64,000 bases of DNA from Powellomyces hirtus (Eukaryota; Chytridiomycota; Chytridiomycetes; Spizellomycetales; Powellomycetaceae). Location: assembly GCA_025526995.1 (NCBI GenBank), contig JAHLKG010000026.1, forward strand, positions 340,001 through 404,000, given 5' to 3'. A program made the translations under genes and the position numbers. The notes under the pieces are model-generated. The model did no database searches and had not been told where the DNA came from. It saw only the letters and a program-made list of their open reading frames with translations. Below are positions 60,601 through 64,000 of the stretch, piece after piece; position 1 is the first letter of the stretch, and the number at the start of each line of letters is the position of its first letter.

Positions 60601-63600
60601 ATCCACCACATTTTAATCGATGAGGGTGGCTTGAAACTGCTATTGAAGGAGATACTCGATAACTGTCAAGGCACAGTAATTGCGTCTCCTCCGCCAGTGC
60701 AATATGCCGACTATGCTATCTGGCAACGAGCACTATTGGAAAACATCGGGGAGAGCCAGCTGCTTTATTGGAAAGCTCAACTTGATGGAGTAGCGACGCT
60801 CGCTTTGCCGACGCGGCAAGACAACCATGGGGCGACAAGAGCTTTAGGGTTTGTCGAAATGGAGGTCGACAGTCAAGCCTTCCACGCCCAATGCACTTCA
60901 GCGGGTTGCTCCATTTTCATGGGTATGCTTGCGCTTCTACATGTCTTGCTTGCAGGGTTCAGTGGACATTCCGATTTTGCGATCGGTGTTCCTGTGTCGA
61001 ACCAAACGCACCAGGATACGGAGGAAGTGATTGGCCTGTTTTTGAATACCATCGCGATTCGGATGAACGTGGACTATCAACTGGATTTCCAGACCTGGCT
61101 GCGTACTCAGGTCAAGGATGTCGTCACCGATGCGTTATCAAATTTGGAGATCCCCTATGATCGGGTTGCGCGGGCTGTCTCGAGACACGGACCTTTGTTC
61201 CGCGCGATGTTCATCATGAAGTCGAACGCCGAGAACAAGATGTTCGATCAGTGGTCCATTGAGGAAAACATAGAACTTCACCCGCGAGCAGTCAAATGCG
61301 ACTTGACGTTTATCCTCTCGCTGTCATCAAACAAGGAAGTTCTTACGGTTGAGTACGATGCATCTCTTTTCCATGCTGATTACGTTCAGAAGCTTTGCGA
61401 CTGTCTCATGCGCCTAATGACCCAAACCGTCAACGAAGTCAAACCGATGGCTGACCTTACCTGGTTGACAAAAGAGGAGCAAAAGCTTATGCTGGTCGAT
61501 TGGAACAGTGCCGCTGCGTTGACGCCGGATATATGCGCCCATGAACTCATAGAACTGCAGGTCGAACGAACCCCATCGGCTATCGCTCTGGTTCATTTTG
61601 ATGGCGGCTCGATGACATACAAGGAGTTAAACTATTCCGCAAACAAGCTGGCGAGACATCTGATGAAAGCGGGTGTTGAGAAAAACCATCCCGTGGCTCT
61701 TTGTTTGGACCGCACATTTGACATGATTATCTGCATTTTAGCCGTTGTCAAAGCTGGTGGAGCGTACTTGCCCTTGGACCCAATGAACCCCGTCCAGCGT
61801 AACATCGCGGTACTAGAAGAAGCGCAAGTCAAATTTGTTCTGTCGACTAAAGGTCACGAGAGAACATTCCAGGGTATCCAGGCAGATGTCCTGGTACTCG
61901 TTGTTGACTCTGATGATGAGCGTTGGGCGTCCGAATCCGGGGACAACGTGCGAATAAAAGACTTGGAGCCCGATGACCCGTATGGGATTTTCTATACGTC
62001 GGGTTCAACAGGGAAACCAAAGGGGGTGGAACTGCCTCACCGAGCATTGACTACCTCGACGCTGCGACATATCGAATTCGAAAAGCTCACTGCAGAAGAT
62101 CGCGTTCTTCAACTATCGACCTACACCTTCGATTACAGTGTGATGGATATCTTCTCCACTTTGTCAAGTGGAGGGACCTTGTGCCTGGCTTCGAAGGAGG
62201 ACATTATGTCGCAGATGAATCATGTGTTCACAAAGATGGCAATCACTTTCGTGATGACGACTCCAAGCGTTATTGGACTCCTAAAACCCAGTCCGGAACT
62301 CGCTTTGAGAACCCTCGCTATTGGAGGAGAAGGCATGACACAGTCAGTCGTGGACACTTGGGCTCACCGACTGTGTCTTTTGAACGTGAGTCGCAGAACA
62401 TCAGACCCCAGCTCTGAAACCATTTAACACCAAGATTTGCTCTCTTGGGCAAGCAACTAACTAACTTTCTCCTCTTCTCATAGGTTTACGGCCCGACTGA
62501 AGCCTGCGTTAATGTATCCATCCAGCATCTCAAGCCACATAACGACATCAGAGCGATTGGCAGACCTTTACCAAACAACACTGCCCGTATCTTGAACAAA
62601 GAACTTCAACCTGTTCCTTGCGGAGTTGTTGGAGAGCTATATCTCGGAGGTCTTCAGTTGGCGAGGGGGTATTACAAGCGCGATGATCTAACGCGAAGCG
62701 CCTTCATTATTCTAAGCTCGGGAGAGAGAGCCTACAGGACCGGAGATCTGGCTGTTTATCAGCCGGACGGAACCATTCTCTGCCTGGGGCGCGCGGATTC
62801 GCAAGTGAAGATTCGTGGGTGAGTGTCCTCGTTTTTGATGCCTAAAACGACGTGAACTCTGATCGCTGCCTTCTGTTTTTCCTGCAGCCTCAGAGTCGAG
62901 CTCGGTGAAATCGAACACGCGATCGTGGAATGCACCGGTTCATTATGCGCGGTGATCCTTCAGGGCTCGGGAACAGACGAGCCAAAGCTAATCGCTTTTA
63001 TTGCTAAGGCCTGTGAGCGCATTCCGACTGATGAGCTAGTCCTCATCAGTACAACAAAGAGCGCAAAGGACCAAGAAAATCTTCGGCGATCGATGAAAGA
63101 AAGACTACCCGCCTACATGGTGCCAAACAAGTTCGTCTACATGAAGGCACTCCCAGCCACGGGTTCTGGAAAAATCGATCGAAAAGCTCTCTCACAAATT
63201 GACGTTATGTACGAAGCAACAGCGGATGCCAGGGGCAAGACGCTTCCCGAGACAGAGGATGAGCGGGATGTGTATGCCATGATTGCTGACCTTGTAGAAC
63301 ACTCCGCTTTCGGTGTTGATGAGGACATATTCTCCATCGGGATGCACTCGATTCTGGCTATCAGGTTGACTGCCACAATGGAAAAACAATTTGAGGTTCA
63401 AATGTCGGTTGCTGACATCTTTCAGGCCGGGACCGTGCGTGGGCTAGTTGAATCGATGAAGAGAAAGGGCAACGGCTGTCAGGTACTATTCCCCGAGGAA
63501 TCAGTTGTAATAACGGGAGCCAGAAAGCAACTGTTCCCGGCGTCATCAGCTCAACAGAAGATGTGGATGCTTCAGCAGATCAAAAACGACAGCACGTATC

Positions 63601-64000
63601 ACATTCCTTTGCTGGTGCATGTCGAATCTTCATTGGACACCACTCTGCTTCAGCGGTCCCTAGATACCCTCCTCCAACGGCATTCAACCCTCAGAACCAC
63701 TTTCTACCTGGAAGTCAAAAACAACCAGTTAATGCAAGTTCTTCATTCCGAACTGGCTGTCGATTTAATGGACAAAACCTTCCGTACGCCAGAGTCGCGT
63801 GATCTCTGGACAAAGTCAAACAACGAGGAGGTCTTCGATCTGAGCCACGGTCCGTTGCTCCGAGTCGCTTTACTGCGTGTACCGGAACACGAGGACATTC
63901 TGTACATCAACATCCACCATATCGTCGCTGATGAGTGGAGCATCAATATTTTGCTGACAGAGTTGGCGGAGGCTTACCGTGCGGGCACTGCTATTGCCAA
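36752..64000 (+). CDS. FAAL-primed multimodular nonribosomal lipopeptide synthetase, 3' end beyond window
   Basis: First exon 36752-36815 encodes MTPIETPQND and joins in phase to 37245. About 23 introns give roughly 8,400 visible residues. Domain order: FAAL-T; C-A1-T-E; C-A2-T; C-A3-T; C-A4-T; C-T without A; C-A5-T; C-A6-T; C (cut by the window). The FAAL should activate a fatty acid as acyl-AMP and load it on the first carrier; the C domain then acylates residue 1. One E domain makes residue 1 a D-amino acid. Introns fall only in the leader and in FAAL/A domains. Each carrier keeps the phosphopantetheine Ser (ITSLQA, GGDSITA, GLNSLAA, GLNSLSS, GMNSLTT, GVNSLTS, GLNSLQL, GMHSILA). The donor at 46385 seems to lack one G (see findings). 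The FAAL start suggests bacterial ancestry; introns and the TATA box show it is fungal now. Confidence 0.92.
39640..44470 (+). other. NRPS module 1: C-A1-T-E
   Basis: C domain from 39650 (SPSQQRMWVAQLV) with YHHIVVDEWS near 40050. A1 from 41100 to 42830: YAELSDLTD, YVPLDG, LFTSGTTGT/PKG (intron 41584-41658), NYTFDVSVMDIF, GISGEAMT, INA/FGPTEAA/VNVT with two more introns (about 42035 and 42138), and SSSGKTDR. Carrier LGGDSITAIQ near 43005; the DSI form is usual before an E domain. E domain 43180-44460: LTPIQARFF, VHHLVVDLVSWRIIL, EGHGRD, DVSRTVGWFTNLYPV and FNFMGRF. A1 pocket read against GrsA: DVMAGSAVN. The module adds a residue and epimerises it. Confidence 0.88.
44500..48080 (+). other. 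NRPS module 2: C-A2-T
   Basis: The C domain follows an E domain and is the only one with classical IHHALTDGWSSPM, fitting a D-accepting (DCL-like) type. A2 about 45900-47760: YHKLNSKSN, LFSSGTTGTPK, YTFDYS/VMDIF (intron from 46640), GGECMT, INVY/GPTEFTVN (intron about 46982-47060), RSGDLA, DDQ/VKINGQ (intron from 47375), SSAGKADRK. Pocket DYMCSGVVN. The first A2 intron, after PK at 46384, needs a one-base shift to keep frame, because CAAAGTAAGC appears to lack one G. Carrier IAGLNSLAAIKLV near 47925. Confidence 0.8.
48110..51460 (+). other. NRPS module 3: C-A3-T
   Basis: C domain: SDSQKAMWMLQNM, MHHIISDESS near 48520. A3 about 49480-51190: YGELNRTANQL, YYVPLDAS, SSSGTSSG/KPKN (intron 49950-50008; the P-loop is less canonical), YTFDVSVLDIF, GGEPLS, FNV/YGPSECTPN (intron 50388-50447), GGQ/VGRGYL (intron 50620-50697), YRTGD, STSGKVNQ. 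Pocket DVLSAGVPN, unlike the other A domains. In the A10 motif the usual DR after GK is replaced by NQ, though the catalytic Lys is kept. Carrier ARGLNSLSSIRV near 51310. Confidence 0.85.
51500..54890 (+). other. NRPS module 4: C-A4-T
   Basis: C domain: ASYAQERMWFLQKL, IHHIASDEQT near 51895. A4 about 52890-54600: YGELNARANRLARYL, YVPLDAQ, LHTSGSTGVPK/GVMVTHG (intron 53383-53441), YTFDVSVMDIF, GISGEAMT, QNA/FGPTECAVNVT (intron about 53812-53886), IGG/PQLARGYL (intron from about 54052), YRTGDLARF, TSAGKADRK. Pocket DVMTGSAVN, one change from A1 and A5. Carrier TAGMNSLTTIRF near 54750. Confidence 0.87.
54930..56610 (+). other. NRPS module 5: C-T without an A domain
   Basis: C domain: ASQAQQRMFVLQGL, LHHIISDEQT near 55350, and the usual closing VEYDASMFEA. 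It is followed by only about 45 residues of Pro/Ser-rich linker, then a carrier with EAGVNSLTSMRLV near 56470. No A-domain motif lies between, and the frame is open from 54071 to 58528, so no hidden exon or large intron holds one. Confidence 0.88.
56640..60160 (+). other. NRPS module 6: C-A5-T
   Basis: C domain: GSYAQEQMWTLQ, MHHIISDEFT near 57055. A5 about 58050-59900: YSELNEEANRVAAYL, YLPIGP, LFTSG/GSTGK/PKGV across introns 58512-58591 and 58606-58673 with a 14-nt exon between, YTFDVS/VMDIF (intron about 58799-58868), GISGEAMT, HNA/YGPTEAS/VNVT (introns about 59121-59181 and 59201-59261), YSTGDQV, SSSGKVDRN. Pocket DVMAGSAVN, identical to A1. This A domain has the most introns (five). Carrier LGLNSLQLVKL near 60010. 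Confidence 0.87.
60180..63480 (+). other. NRPS module 7: C-A6-T
   Basis: C domain: SSYAQERMWVLHDM, IHHILIDEGG near 60602. A6 about 61530-63190: YKELNYSANKLARHL, YLPLDPMN, FYTSGSTGKPKGVEL with no intron at the P-loop, YTFDYSVMDIF, GGEGMT, LLN/VYGPTEACVNVS (intron about 62385-62484), YRTGDLAVY, KIRG/LRVELGEIE (intron about 62820-62887), GSGKIDRK. Pocket DYMMAGVVN, similar to A2. Carrier IGMHSILAIRL near 63340. Confidence 0.88.
63520..64000 (+). other. NRPS module 8: C domain, cut by the window edge
   Basis: SSAQQKMWMLQQIKNDSTYH begins near 63550 and IHHIVADEWSINI lies near 63910. The frame is open to the last base, so at least one more condensation step follows. Confidence 0.85.

Noticed and set aside
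36752..64000. Bacterial contamination as the source of the NRPS
   Set aside because: It has many GT-AG introns with matching phases, a TATA box at 36705 and a divergent intron-rich fungal ABC transporter next to it.

Overview
The window is eukaryotic nuclear DNA, most likely from an early-diverging, probably zoosporic (chytrid-like) fungus. The genes carry many short GT-AG introns (about 50-140 bp), several have TATA boxes 45-95 bp before the ATG, and the gene set fits: a Cache/HAMP-type receptor without an effector domain, a TMEM135-family protein, ABCB and ABCC full transporters and a very large NRPS. The taxonomic call is inference; no rRNA or other marker is present.

Layout. 0-5.7 kb: 3' part of a membrane receptor (+), an APH/choline-kinase-like phosphotransferase (-) and an unknown ORF. 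5.7-8.3 kb: a low-gene stretch with a decayed Ty1/copia RNase H fragment, a duplicated 30-bp repeat and coding-like debris. 8.5-10.2 kb: a small membrane protein and a small coiled-coil protein followed by a near-perfect hairpin. 11.0-19.0 kb: a divergent pair, an eight-exon double-membrane-module protein (-) and an ABCC exporter (+). 19.9-22.9 kb: a 7-TM protein (+) and a secreted metallo-beta-lactamase-fold lactonase (-). 25.3-30.5 kb: a TMEM135-like protein among three related small secreted cysteine-rich proteins. 30.6-64 kb: an ABCB exporter (-) that shares a 1.4-kb upstream region with a giant NRPS (+), which runs off the right edge.

The main find is the NRPS (36752 to beyond 64000, about 8,400 residues visible). 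It begins with a fatty-acyl-AMP ligase (FAAL) and a carrier, then runs C-A-T-E, C-A-T, C-A-T, C-A-T, C-T (no A domain), C-A-T, C-A-T, C... This is the architecture of a lipopeptide synthetase, and a FAAL starter is mainly known from bacterial assembly lines. After an intron just behind the 22-residue leader, all other introns lie in the adenylate-forming (FAAL/A) domains, often at matching places, so modules were probably duplicated after intron gain. The adjacent ABCB and nearby ABCC transporters are candidate exporters of the product. I rebuilt the exons by hand; for the ABCB, ABCC, twin-membrane, kinase, lactonase and TMEM135 genes the exon lengths sum to whole codon numbers.
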